From: a virus
Virus record (IMG/VR): IMGVR_UViG_3300042516_002675
Coordinates: 1-48,570 of that record
Length of the DNA stretch: 48,570 nt
Direction: 5' to 3' (one strand)
Made by a program: the position numbers and the translations under genes. Positions 14,580 to 22,099 of the stretch are shown in pieces. A model generated the notes under the pieces. It was not told the origin of the DNA. It made no database searches and saw only the letters and a list, made by a program, of their open reading frames with translations. The first letter of the stretch is position 1. Every line of letters starts with the position of its first letter.

Positions 14580-15184
14580 ACTTGCTTTCTGTTTTTGTCT
14601 AATACTTTTGTAAGAGATTTAGAAGTTCCAGTAGTTTCTTTATAACCGTATCTAACTAATCTAAACAATAATGCGCCATGAGTAACATCAAGTAGTTTAC
14701 TTAGTCTGTATAGAGTTACACCGTTTTCTACGCACTCGTTAATAAGTTTTGTGTATTCCTCGGCTTCTTCACGATACCTTGGACTATGGCTTCTAACTCT
14801 TGCAGCATAAGCTTTTAGTTCTAAAAGTCTTTTTAGTATTTCTTCGTCTGGAAGAACTATCTCTTTTTTAGCACTAGCAACCCATACATCAACTCGTGGT
14901 GCAGGAAAGTCTTCTACTAATGAAAAGTCATAACTTTTATTTTCTTCAATAAGTTGACGAACTCTTTCTCTAGATAGACCAGCACCTCTTGCTATAGCAG
15001 TTAAAGTCCAATTAAGAGAGTGCAGTTTTTTCATATATGCTTTTCTAGTCTCTTTGCCCACAGGAGTGCGTTTGTCTATAGATTGTAATTTTTCTATGAC
15101 TTCTAGAGGTAGCTCCTGATTATTCATCTTTGGCTTACCCACTCTTGATTTTGGAACCAATTTCGTCGTTTCATTTTGTATCAT
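14576..15184 (-). CDS. DNA-binding protein with two helix-turn-helix segments
   Basis: A 202-aa basic protein. A sigma-region-4-like HTH, WTLTAIARGAGLSRERVRQLI, sits at about residues 59-79, and a second HTH-like stretch, VTLYRLSKLLDVTHGALLFRL, at about 155-175. It may regulate phage transcription. The gene converges on the methyltransferase mini-gene with a 4-nt overlap. No ribosome site; TATGCT on the minus strand (15191-15196) lies exactly 6 nt before the ATG, a leaderless arrangement. The double HTH with spacer resembles that of the gene just before the large terminase. Confidence 0.7.
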   Translation of the reverse strand: MIQNETTKLVPKSRVGKPKMNNQELPLEVIEKLQSIDKRTPVGKETRKAYMKKLHSLNWTLTAIARGAGLSRERVRQLIEENKSYDFSLVEDFPAPRVDVWVASAKKEIVLPDEEILKRLLELKAYAARVRSHSPRYREEAEEYTKLINECVENGVTLYRLSKLLDVTHGALLFRLVRYGYKETTGTSKSLTKVLDKNRKQV

Positions 15185-15240
15185 AGATACAGCATATACT
15201 ACTAGTATTTAATATGTCAAATTGGGGCATATCCCCTGAT

Positions 15241-15642
15241 TTAAAGGTTTTGTTGCCCTAAAGTTTCTTTGGCTTCTATATGTTTAAACCCTTGACTTCT
15301 ATCTAAGATCCAAGTTTGGTATTCATAAAGATCTAAGAATTTTTCTAATTCTTCAATAACTACATCTATGTCTAAAGTTGAGCAGGTGTATAAATCGAAC
15401 TGGACAAATGAAGGGTCAGTTTCGTCCCAAACATGCATAGCAATGTGAGACGTTTCTATTCCTACTACTGCTGTCATACCTCTGTTTCCTTCTTTTTCAA
15501 CATATGCAGCGCGTGGATCAATAGCAACTTTCATACCAATTTTGTCTACTAATTGATAAACCCATGCTTCAGTTTCTTCCACGCTTGTAGGTGGTTTATT
15601 TGCGTACCCGTTAAGTAACAGGTGATAGTGGTATGCAGCCAT
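15241..15642 (-). CDS. speD: S-adenosylmethionine decarboxylase-like (SpeD) protein
   Basis: A 133-aa protein with the phage/bacterial SpeD layout: YHYHLLLNG at the start, KEGNRGMTAVVGIETSHIAMHVWDE around the self-cleavage serine (S65), QFDLYTC with C87, and a late LDRSQGF. Known SpeD enzymes cut themselves before this Ser to make a pyruvoyl group, then decarboxylate SAM for spermidine synthesis. Here Thr rather than the usual Glu precedes the Ser. Short SpeD genes occur in marine T4-like phages as auxiliary genes. Leaderless-type start (TACTAT 6 nt before ATG). It is transcribed away from the pyruvyl-transferase gene. Confidence 0.85.
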   Translation of the reverse strand: MAAYHYHLLLNGYANKPPTSVEETEAWVYQLVDKIGMKVAIDPRAAYVEKEGNRGMTAVVGIETSHIAMHVWDETDPSFVQFDLYTCSTLDIDVVIEELEKFLDLYEYQTWILDRSQGFKHIEAKETLGQQNL

Positions 15643-15738
15643 AGAAAAATAGTATCAAATCTTGTTTGTGATTCTGTAAGACACACCCATAGCGTGTATT
15701 AACTTATAAGGGTTATTTTTCTTTGATAAGTTAAAGCA
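15643..15738. promoter_or_regulatory. Short divergent promoter region between speD and the pyruvyl transferase
   Basis: Both flanking genes have -10-like boxes 6 nt before their ATG (TACTAT leftward, 15649-15654; TAAGTT rightward, 15727-15732). A perfect 9-bp inverted repeat TTAACTTAT/ATAAGTTAA (15699-15707, 15726-15734) overlaps the rightward box, a likely operator position. Confidence 0.55.
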
Positions 15739-16497
15739 ATGATTTATGAGTGGCTACCAGATAAAGAACCTATTACAGACAACCCTCTAAATAAGCATGA
15801 TTCTATTAGAAACTATGGGGATGCTCTAATAGATGTCTTACTATCTAAAGAAGAGTTAGAGGGTTTCTATCAAGACGACAAAAATTGCTATTCGGTACTA
15901 GGTAGCACTATTTGTAATGAAGTTATGATTGAAATATTAGAGTCAGGCTTTACTCCAATTTTTGTTAATTGCGGATGGCGTGGAGAAGAATTAGATTCTT
16001 TCCTCCTAGAACAATCAAAATTTGTATCTGTTAGAGGTCCAAAGACTCAAGACGTTTTAGCAAGTTATGGGATTGAAGTTCCAGTTAGTCCTGACCCTGG
16101 ATACAACTTACCTAAATTTATTCCAAAGGGAGACTTAAATGCCCAAATACTTTTTATTCCTCACATACTAGATCCATACATAGAGGACTACGACCCCTTA
16201 GATCATGGAGCAGATTCTTTCTACACTACTGCTGTAGCTAGCGAGGAAGATATTGTTGACCTCACTAAATTAATATCTGGAGCAAGATTTGTTTTAACTG
16301 GCTCTCTACATGTTGCAATAGCGGCTCACGCTTATGGAACACCTTTTGGTTTATTTAAATTTAATTATGTTAATTGCGCACCTAAATGGAAAGACTGGGC
16401 AGAGTCAGTTTATATAGAAGATGTAGAGTTTTTTGACAATGTTAATCAAGCAAGAGAGTGGCATAACATTTGTGTGCCGCCCTACCAAGCAAATTAA
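15739..16497 (+). CDS. Polysaccharide pyruvyl transferase family protein
   Basis: A 252-aa protein with the family's signature words: NYGDALIDVLL near residue 25, a VLGSTI strand, SVRGPKTQDVLASYGIEV, PVSPDPG, and the C-terminal VLTGSLHVAIAAHAYGTPFGLF. Members (CsaB/WcaK-type) add pyruvate ketals to cell-wall or exopolysaccharide sugars; others act on different glycan substrates. In a phage it may alter the host surface or a virion glycan, alongside the methyltransferase, propeller and nucleotidyltransferase genes. No ribosome site; leaderless-type start. Confidence 0.85.
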   Translation: MIYEWLPDKEPITDNPLNKHDSIRNYGDALIDVLLSKEELEGFYQDDKNCYSVLGSTICNEVMIEILESGFTPIFVNCGWRGEELDSFLLEQSKFVSVRGPKTQDVLASYGIEVPVSPDPGYNLPKFIPKGDLNAQILFIPHILDPYIEDYDPLDHGADSFYTTAVASEEDIVDLTKLISGARFVLTGSLHVAIAAHAYGTPFGLFKFNYVNCAPKWKDWAESVYIEDVEFFDNVNQAREWHNICVPPYQAN

Positions 16498-16505
16498 CTT
16501 ACTAG

Positions 16506-16577
16506 AGCCCCCTATCCGATTTGAACGGATGACCGCCCGCTTACAAGGCGGGTGCTCTACCACTGAGCTAAGGAGGC
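16506..16577 (-). tRNA. tRNA-Thr (anticodon TGT)
   Basis: Minus strand: acceptor GCCTCCT with AGGGGGC (one T-G pair), D stem GCTC/GAGC, anticodon stem CCCGC/GCGGG with loop CTTGTAA, and T arm ATCCG-TTCAAAT-CGGAT. No CCA is encoded. It decodes ACA, a codon used very often in the Gly-Pro-Thr repeats of the fibre genes. Confidence 0.93.
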
Positions 16578-16580
16578 GTG

Positions 16581-16653
16581 TACCTCGTATCGGATTCGAA
16601 CCGACGATCTTCTCCGTGAGAGGGAGACGTCCTAACCGCTAGACCAACGAGGC
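16581..16653 (-). tRNA. tRNA-Glu (anticodon CTC)
   Basis: Minus strand: acceptor GCCTCGT/ACGAGGT (first pair G-T), anticodon stem TCTCC/GGAGA with loop CTCTCAC, T arm GTCGG-TTCGAAT-CCGAT. It lies 3 nt before tRNA-Thr, so both come from one transcript, downstream of two tiny membrane-protein genes. It reads GAG. Confidence 0.93.
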
Positions 16654-16668
16654 TTCTGTTTATTAATT

Positions 16669-16845
16669 CTAATCTTCCTTAAATTTGTTGTTATAACTTT
16701 CTAATTTAACATAACGCGGTATTGAGCTTTCTAATTTATTTATCTGTCTCTTTATAGGTTTAAGCATATGCAAAACTAGAAAAAAGTCCAAGAGAAGCCC
16801 TACCCCAAGACCGAATAAAAACCAAAATAGTTCCACAACTCTCAC
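16669..16845 (-). CDS. Tiny membrane protein with GTG start (58 aa)
   Basis: The frame opens at a GTG (16845) with AAAGGA 9 nt upstream. The N-terminus is hydrophobic (FWFLFGLGVGLLLDFFLVLHM), followed by a charged tail (KPIKRQINKLES). It ends 15 nt before the 5' end of tRNA-Glu and lies just behind another micro-protein gene. No family recognised. Confidence 0.55.
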   Translation of the reverse strand: MRVVELFWFLFGLGVGLLLDFFLVLHMLKPIKRQINKLESSIPRYVKLESYNNKFKED

Positions 16846-16847
16846 TT

Positions 16848-16949
16848 TTATTTATCCTTTAACTCGGCTCTACTATATGATACCCATCCAAATATAAATC
16901 CAGACACAAACAACAATATCCCTATAGCTACATAATCTCCCCAGTACAT
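16848..16949 (-). CDS. Micro membrane protein (33 aa)
   Basis: A 33-codon frame with a strong GAGGAGG 6 nt before its ATG. One hydrophobic segment (VAIGILLFVSGFIFGWV) then a short charged tail. The strong ribosome site is the main reason to call it. Its stop lies 2 nt before the GTG of the next micro-protein, so the two are probably coupled. Confidence 0.55.
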   Translation of the reverse strand: MYWGDYVAIGILLFVSGFIFGWVSYSRAELKDK

Positions 16950-16992
16950 GCAAAACCTCCTCAGTAGTTGATATCTAAAGTAAAATTATCTT

Positions 16993-17256
16993 ATGTCGAA
17001 ACTTGTTAAATCCCTTGGGCTGCTATTAGCGTGTGTTGCATTAACTGCTTGCGGGAAATACAACTTTGAAGAATCCTACAGATACCCATGTCAAGACCCT
17101 AACAAATGGGAAGAAGAGCAGTGTCAGTCTCCTCATTGCGATGCTTGGGGCGGGTGTCCAGATCAGGTTCTTGAGGGAACGAGATTGATATTTGAAGGTT
17201 TAGATGAAACAGAAGAAGACACCATTTTAGTAGAAGAGGTTGAAGATGAAAATTAA
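16993..17256 (+). CDS. Small phage lipoprotein
   Basis: A signal peptide with lipobox (LLLACVALTAC, lipid-bearing Cys about residue 21) is followed by YRYPCQDPNKWEEEQC, CDAWGGCPDQVL and an acidic tail. I have seen the YPCQDP--W----C--P-C----CP pattern in small lipoproteins of several marine phages; their role is unknown, possibly exclusion or lysis. The four to six Cys after the lipid anchor may form disulfides. Leaderless-type start: TAAAAT 6 nt before ATG, no ribosome site. Confidence 0.75.
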   Translation: MSKLVKSLGLLLACVALTACGKYNFEESYRYPCQDPNKWEEEQCQSPHCDAWGGCPDQVLEGTRLIFEGLDETEEDTILVEEVEDEN

Positions 17257-17551
17257 TATGCCTAAAAGAAGTAAAAGAAACAGATACACTACAGAAGAAC
17301 TAAACGCTCGCTTAAGATTTTCTGTTGGCGTTATGTTGGCTTTTACAGTTTTTCTCTCAACATTGGCAATTATCTACGCCGTGACTTTTGTGACTCAGCC
17401 GTTAGGTGAAGTCCAGTCCGAAAATGATAAAGCGTTCTTTGGTCTTCTTTCAACAACAATTTCTTTTCTTGTTGGTGTTATTTCAGGTTTTATGCTTAAT
17501 GGCACTTCTGCAGCAGGAGTAGAATCTACTTCTGATCATAATAAAGAATAA
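17246..17551 (+). CDS. Two-span membrane protein (101 aa)
   Basis: A basic N-terminus (MPKRSKRNRY) precedes membrane segments at about residues 25-47 (SVGVMLAFTVFLSTLAIIYAV) and 66-85 (FGLLSTTISFLVGVISGFML). The ATG at 17246 is chosen because GAGG stands 6 nt before it; an upstream TTG at 17240 also exists. It overlaps the lipoprotein gene by 11 nt. A lysis accessory role is possible by layout only. Confidence 0.6.
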   Translation: MKINMPKRSKRNRYTTEELNARLRFSVGVMLAFTVFLSTLAIIYAVTFVTQPLGEVQSENDKAFFGLLSTTISFLVGVISGFMLNGTSAAGVESTSDHNKE

Positions 17552-17562
17552 GGGAGAACAAG

Positions 17563-18282
17563 ATGGCTGGCAAAAATGGCGACGGATTTGTTTATCATCG
17601 CTCGGACTGTAGTCCTGGCTATGTAAGATTGTATGGGGCAGGTGGCGACTGGGACGGCTCAGCATGTGAAACATTTGGACTTAATGATAAAGCACTACAG
17701 TATATTCACGACCACCCTGAAATAAATCATAAAGTTGAAGATATTTGGGCTATGGAGTGGGATGATGTAGTTGCGCCAGTACTAATTGATCTTGGAAACA
17801 AAATAGAGAATGGACTTAAAGAAGGTTATCAAGTAGTAGAAGAAGGCGTAATCGATGCGTACAACTGGGTGGATGCAAACGCTTGCAACATACTAGTAAC
17901 CGCAGCAATTTCTGCAGGAGTCGTTGCCTTCTTTACACCAGCGCAACCTGAAGGTGCTGTAACATCAACTACTTTATCTGCTATGGCACAGCCACTTCTT
18001 TATGCCACAGACATGGCACTAAAGGTAACCGTAGTAGCGGGAATGAGCACAGTCATAACAGATGCGTTTCTACTAATACCAGAGATTGCAAACAGTGTTG
18101 ACCACACTCTGTTATACAACATAATTTCAAACTGTCTTGCTAAAAGCTTAGATTCAGCAGCATTATGGGCAACACCAGCAGGTGTTGGTATCGCAATCGG
18201 AGCAGCATTTGCACCTGTAATCGCAGATTTAATATGCAACAAAACTTGTCCTGAAGGATTTACTAAAGCATTTGGCGCTTAA
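17563..18282 (+). CDS. Membrane-associated protein of unknown function (239 aa)
   Basis: The N-terminal 100 residues are soluble, with Cys at CSPGYVRLYG and SACETFG and a helical WAMEWDDVVAPV stretch. Hydrophobic Ala/Val-rich segments follow (NILVTAAISAGVVAFF about 109-124, then roughly 140-175 and 200-228), with ACN, SNCLAKS and CNKTC cysteines near membrane edges. I recall similar WV-ANAC-I...VTAA proteins of unknown role in bacteria but cannot name the family. AGGGAG lies before the ATG. It may be a secreted or membrane-acting effector; this is only a guess. Confidence 0.6.
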   Translation: MAGKNGDGFVYHRSDCSPGYVRLYGAGGDWDGSACETFGLNDKALQYIHDHPEINHKVEDIWAMEWDDVVAPVLIDLGNKIENGLKEGYQVVEEGVIDAYNWVDANACNILVTAAISAGVVAFFTPAQPEGAVTSTTLSAMAQPLLYATDMALKVTVVAGMSTVITDAFLLIPEIANSVDHTLLYNIISNCLAKSLDSAALWATPAGVGIAIGAAFAPVIADLICNKTCPEGFTKAFGA

Positions 18283-18294
18283 AGGAAAACTACT

Positions 18295-18702
18295 TTGTAT
18301 ACATATCGAATAAAAAAAGTAACTAAAATTGTTGATGGAGACACCATAGATGTCGAAATTGATTTAGGCTTTAACATTTCATACTCTCAGCGTGTAAGAC
18401 TTGCTGGTATTGACACACCTGAATCTCGCACTAAAGATAAAGTAGAAAAAGAATTAGGTCTAGAGGTTAAGAAAAAACTCGGTGATTTGATATCCCAAGC
18501 AAACTTAATTGTTATTAAAACTGAAAAACCAGACTCCACTGAAAAGTATGGTCGCGTACTTGGTTGGCTTTATCTTGATGGTGCAGAGCAGTCCGTTAAC
18601 GAGGCTTTAATTGCTACTGGCTATGCTTGGGGCTATATGGGTGAAACTAAAGTTAAAGATTTTGAGTTGCTAAAGAGCCTTAGAGCAAAAGCCTCAAAAT
18701 GA
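18295..18702 (+). CDS. Staphylococcal nuclease-like thermonuclease (SNase)
   Basis: A 135-aa SNase-fold protein: KIVDGDTIDVEID, RVRLAGIDTPESR (the Arg and Asp of the active site), KYGRVLGWLYLDG and VNEALIATGYAWGY. It would cut DNA or RNA with calcium. No signal peptide is visible, so it acts in the cell, perhaps in host DNA degradation. Start is TTG at 18295 with AAAGGA upstream. Coupled by ATGA to the next gene. Confidence 0.9.
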   Translation: MYTYRIKKVTKIVDGDTIDVEIDLGFNISYSQRVRLAGIDTPESRTKDKVEKELGLEVKKKLGDLISQANLIVIKTEKPDSTEKYGRVLGWLYLDGAEQSVNEALIATGYAWGYMGETKVKDFELLKSLRAKASK

Positions 18703-18893
18703 GCACTGCACTAGCTAAAGAGTTTTTATTAAATTCTTTTGATCGTTGCGATCGTTGTGGGTCACAAGGTTATGTTTTAGTAAAACTTTTAAGTGGAAGT
18801 TCGTTAGTTTTTTGTGGACATCACGCAAAAGAACACGAAGATAAACTAAAACTTATTGCCCTTGAATACATTGACGAAACTGAACGTCTTTAA
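18699..18893 (+). CDS. DUF7455-like zinc protein
   Basis: The 64-aa product contains DRCDRCGSQGYVLVKLLSG, LVFCGHHAKEHE and ends DETERL. CxxC plus CGHH forms a zinc site. This matches the DUF7455-type protein that I know from Actinobacteria, where the pattern DRCDRCGAQA---V-L--G-L-FCGHHA--HE...DETERL is conserved. Role unknown. It supports an actinobacterial host. ATGA coupling to the nuclease gene. Confidence 0.85.
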   Translation: MSTALAKEFLLNSFDRCDRCGSQGYVLVKLLSGSSLVFCGHHAKEHEDKLKLIALEYIDETERL

Positions 18894-18935
18894 CATAAAA
18901 CACATCAAAGAGAAAACCTGTAAACTTATTCTACT

Positions 18936-20168
18936 ATGACAAATAATAATAACGAAGGCAAGATTCCTAATGTACCTCAGCAAGGTTTTTCTAGCTTTCG
19001 TACGGATCTTTTTGGAAGAATTAAAACATCTGAACCTTATACTGTATTTGACTCTTCACATAGATATAAAGAATCTGGAGATTTTAGTAAAGAAACTTCT
19101 GGCACAGCAACAGTTTCTCATCTTACAAATGAAAGTTCTTTGTCTTTAGCAATAGGCAGTGCTTCAGGTGACAAGGTAACTCTTGAGTCCTTTAAAACTT
19201 TTCCATATCAACCAGGCAAGTCTTTGCAGGTTATGCAGACTTTTGTTATGGCTCCACCTAAAGCAAACTTGAGACAAAGAGTTGGTTATTTTTCTAGACA
19301 AAACGGAATTTATTTAGAGCAGGATGGTACAAGCGTTTATTTAGTTAAGCGTAGTTATATCAGTGGCGAAGTAGTCAATACAAGAGTTGCACAAAGTGAT
19401 TGGAATATTGACCAACTTAACGGAGATGGACCTTCAGACATAGTTTTAGATCTATCTAAAGCTCAAATTTTTTGGACAGAGTATGAATGGCTTGGCGTAG
19501 GTTCAGTACGCTGCGGCTTTGCTATAGATGGTTATTTTATTCCAGTTCATGCTTTTCATCATGCAAACAAAACTACATCTGTCTATATAACAACAGCCTC
19601 TCTACCTTTACGTTATGAAGTTGAGAACACTGGAGCAACTTCAAGCTCTTCTACAATGAAGCAGATATGCGCCACTGTTATTTCTAATGGAGGATATACC
19701 AGAAAAACAGAACATTGGACTGCATCTAGATCTACACAAGTTGGTGTTGCTGGAGACTTTTACCCAATAGTTTCTATTCGCTTAGCTTCTGCTAGAACGG
19801 ACTCAGTAATAGTTCCTAATGCTATATCTATACTTGGAAGATCTTCTGGAGATTATGAATACGCTCTTATAAAAAATGCAACCTTAACTGGTGGTACATG
19901 GGTGCCTCACACAGAATCTACAGGTAATGTTGAATATAATATTACTCAGACTGTTTTAACGGGTGGAACAATAGTTGAGCAAGGATTTTTTAGTTCTTCC
20001 AATCAATCAATTGGGTCAGTATCTTTGGGAGATATTTTCCGCTGGGACATTCAGTTAGGTAGAACTAATGCAACGACTCCAACAAGTGACACACTAACTT
20101 TAGCTGTGCGCTCGCTTGGTGGAACTCAAAATGTTGTTGGTTCTATTTCTTGGCTAGATATAGTTTAA
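18936..20168 (+). CDS. Virion structural protein
   Basis: A 410-aa protein with a layout I recognise from structural proteins of aquatic phages: VFDSSHRYKESGDF at about 38, FPYQPGKSLQVMQTFVM, RVGYFSRQNGIYLEQDG, VAQSDWNIDQLNGDGPS, WLGVGSVRCGFAIDGYFIPVHAFHHAN and ICATVISNGGYTRK. Such proteins are found in virions, but their place (tail or baseplate-linked) is not certain to me. It is followed by the first copy of a conserved intergenic element. TAAACT lies 9 nt before the ATG. Confidence 0.75.
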   Translation: MTNNNNEGKIPNVPQQGFSSFRTDLFGRIKTSEPYTVFDSSHRYKESGDFSKETSGTATVSHLTNESSLSLAIGSASGDKVTLESFKTFPYQPGKSLQVMQTFVMAPPKANLRQRVGYFSRQNGIYLEQDGTSVYLVKRSYISGEVVNTRVAQSDWNIDQLNGDGPSDIVLDLSKAQIFWTEYEWLGVGSVRCGFAIDGYFIPVHAFHHANKTTSVYITTASLPLRYEVENTGATSSSSTMKQICATVISNGGYTRKTEHWTASRSTQVGVAGDFYPIVSIRLASARTDSVIVPNAISILGRSSGDYEYALIKNATLTGGTWVPHTESTGNVEYNITQTVLTGGTIVEQGFFSSSNQSIGSVSLGDIFRWDIQLGRTNATTPTSDTLTLAVRSLGGTQNVVGSISWLDIV

Positions 20169-20176
20169 GTTAGAAT

Positions 20177-20276
20177 CAAACAAAACAAAACACACCCCAA
20201 CACAAACCTCCCCCTTTTTCCCGCCTCCTCCTCCTAATCTCTATTGGAGCCAGAGGCCAGAAGTTTTAAGTTTTTA
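20177..20276 (+). repeat. Conserved intergenic element, copy 1 (subtype A)
   Basis: An A/C-rich box, then a pyrimidine tract (CCTCCCCC..., CCTCCTCCTCC), then GGAGCCAGAGGCCA at 20246-20259 and a T-rich tail. GCCTC (20223-20227) and CTCC pair with GGAG and GAGGC around an 11-nt loop with an internal mismatch loop. It sits between converging genes and may stop transcription in one or both directions. Confidence 0.75.
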
Positions 20277-20561
20277 TTATATAGCGTTTTTGTTTCTAGT
20301 TGGTCGTGTTGTTTTTTTGCGATGAACGGTTTTTATTTTAGATGTCTCAAATGATCTGTATACCTCGTAACCTTTTCTTCCACCAATGCAATCTACCCAA
20401 GAGGTGTTTGGGGTGGTTACTTTTTTAAGGAATTTAAATCTTCCTCTTTCACCTTTTACAGATATCTCAGTTCCTGGCACAACTGTTTGATTGTTGACCT
20501 GAATTGATTCTTCTACGACCCAGTGCTCAGGAATCTTTATTTCTATTTTTTTCTTTGCCAT
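20277..20561 (-). CDS. Hypothetical basic protein (94 aa)
   Basis: Basic protein beginning MAKKKIEIKIP with ISVKGERGRFKFLKKV and WVDCIGGRKGY in the middle and a Lys/Arg/Thr-rich tail (HRKKTTRPTRNK). I have seen the KGERGRFKF---V word in small uncharacterised actinophage proteins. It probably binds nucleic acid, given its charge. It converges with the structural gene on the first intergenic element. Confidence 0.65.
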   Translation of the reverse strand: MAKKKIEIKIPEHWVVEESIQVNNQTVVPGTEISVKGERGRFKFLKKVTTPNTSWVDCIGGRKGYEVYRSFETSKIKTVHRKKTTRPTRNKNAI

Positions 20562-20661
20562 ACGTGTCCTAAATATCTCCAGCTATAGTTTATTATAACG
20601 GTAATAAGCCTGCAAGTCAAATCAGGCACTCTTACACTATAACCCCTGATAAACTTAATTA

Positions 20662-21351
20662 ATGGAACTTAGAGTAATAATTCTTGCTGGCGGTAGCGGT
20701 TCAAGGTGGGGCAACTATAGAGGCGTGCCTAAACATTTAGTTGAGATAGAGGGAGAAGTTCTTTTAGCAAGAACCGTTAAACAGTTTCTTAAACACACTT
20801 CTGATGTTTGGGTTGTAGGTCCAGATGACCGATATAAGTTTGACGGGGCAAATCTTTATACCCCTGAGATTGATGACAGCCCTAAAGAAATGTCTAAGTT
20901 TATCTCTTCGCATGATTTATGGTTAGACAAGAAAAACTCTAAAAACATTTTAGTTTTTGGAGATGTCTATTTTACTGACGATGCAGTTAGAACAATAGTT
21001 TCTGATAAAGATGAGTGGAAGTTTTTTCTTCGCCGTAAGGGTTCCATTATTACTGGAAAGCCTCATAAAGAGATTTTTGCTATTTCTTTTAGTAGCAGCA
21101 TGTCAGTTACTTTTAGTCACAAGATTTTTATGCTTTATGTTTCGGTCTCTGAAATACTAAGTGCTGGGGGTTGGCATCTATTTAAAGATATGACTCTAGG
21201 CAATGCTCGCTCTAGGCAAGAGTTATTTAAGAATGGTGGTTTTGTGGAGATAAATGATTGGACTGAGGATTTTGACTACCCTAAAGACTTAGATAACTGG
21301 GAGAGCAGGAAAACTACTTTGTGGTCTGAGGACTACAGCACTAGCTACTAA
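20662..21351 (+). CDS. NTP-transferase (sugar nucleotidyltransferase-like) protein
   Basis: Begins with the Rossmann-type nucleotide motif LAGGSGSRWG (residues 8-17), then PKHLVEIEGEVLLART, and later LVFGDVYFTDDA, where the Asp binds metal. This is the MobA/NTP_transferase GT-A fold; the PK after the G-rich loop is typical. The C-terminal part has no known acceptor motif. It could activate a sugar or polyol for glycan work together with the other glycan-type genes. No ribosome site; TAAACT is exactly 6 nt before ATG. Followed by the second intergenic element. Confidence 0.8.
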   Translation: MELRVIILAGGSGSRWGNYRGVPKHLVEIEGEVLLARTVKQFLKHTSDVWVVGPDDRYKFDGANLYTPEIDDSPKEMSKFISSHDLWLDKKNSKNILVFGDVYFTDDAVRTIVSDKDEWKFFLRRKGSIITGKPHKEIFAISFSSSMSVTFSHKIFMLYVSVSEILSAGGWHLFKDMTLGNARSRQELFKNGGFVEINDWTEDFDYPKDLDNWESRKTTLWSEDYSTSY

Positions 21352-21352
21352 A

Positions 21353-21428
21353 AAACCAAAAAACACACAACCCTACCCCAATCGTCCTCCGCTTTTTATA
21401 ACGGAGCGAGAGGCCGAAAAATTTAGTT
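21353..21428 (+). repeat. Conserved intergenic element, copy 2 (subtype B)
   Basis: A/C-rich box (AAAAAACACACAACCC), then CCTCCG pairing with CGGAG around a 10-nt loop, then GGAGCGAGAGGCCGAAAA at 21403-21420 and a T-rich tail. Lies between converging genes. Confidence 0.75.
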
Positions 21429-21878
21429 TTAGGTTGCAGTCACATAAGCAACTTTTGCAAACTCAACTCTCTGACCCCATATAGTTTCTACGCGAACCCT
21501 TTTTCCATATCTTGGAGCGTGGATAATTTTGTCGTTTCCTATATAGATCCCGACATGATAAACATAACCGCTTTTATTTTTAAAGAAAACTAGGTCACCA
21601 GGAACGGCTGTTTCTTTAGAAATTATTACTGCATTTCTATATTGTTGACTCGCACTCCTTGATAAATCAACTCCATACTTTCCATAAACAAAGGAAGTAA
21701 AACCAGAGCAATCAAAACATTTACCTCTACTACCGCCCCTACAATATGGAACTCCAATGTATTTGTCTGCAGTAGCTAGAATTTGAACGCTATTAATAAT
21801 AGGAACTGGTTTTTCAGTAGGTAGAATACTAGTTGCAATAAACGTAGCGGATATAAACGTACTTAATAAAGGACCCAT
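21429..21878 (-). CDS. NlpC/P60 family cell-wall hydrolase
   Basis: A 149-aa enzyme that cuts peptide bonds of peptidoglycan stems. The catalytic triad is visible: C57 in FDCSGF, H108 in YHVGIYIG and H120 in IIHAPRYG. GVPYCRGGS and the PGDLVFFK strand are typical of the fold. The N-terminus (residues 3-18, LLSTFISATFIATSIL) is hydrophobic and may be a signal or anchor, suggesting export rather than holin-dependent release. AAGGAGG lies before the ATG on the minus strand. It stands alone, far from the holin and the M23 lysin. Confidence 0.9.
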   Translation of the reverse strand: MGPLLSTFISATFIATSILPTEKPVPIINSVQILATADKYIGVPYCRGGSRGKCFDCSGFTSFVYGKYGVDLSRSASQQYRNAVIISKETAVPGDLVFFKNKSGYVYHVGIYIGNDKIIHAPRYGKRVRVETIWGQRVEFAKVAYVTAT

Positions 21879-21964
21879 AAATAAAAAAACCTCCTTATGG
21901 GAGTTGCTTTAATTATAACTTATCTAATGTCAAAATCTACAATTTTATTTAGATTTTAGTTAGT

Positions 21965-22099
21965 TTTTTAAGTTTTCCACAAATCAAAGTTCCACAACTA
22001 ATTCTGTTTATATTCAAGGAATTACTTTATTTAATCCACAAATTATTAATAAAAGTAATCAAATTATTAAATTGTTCTAAAAATGTTAACACTTACACT
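21965..22099 (+). promoter_or_regulatory. AT-rich region with DnaA-box-like words and a leaderless promoter
   Basis: TTTTCCACA (21973-21981), AGTTCCACA (21988-21996) and TAATCCACA (22032-22040) all keep the TCCACA core of DnaA boxes, in one direction within 70 bp of very AT-rich DNA. The gene downstream has TTGTTC (22072) and TACACT (22094) spaced 16 nt, with TACACT 6 nt before its ATG. This may be an origin or only chance in AT-rich DNA. Confidence 0.4.
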
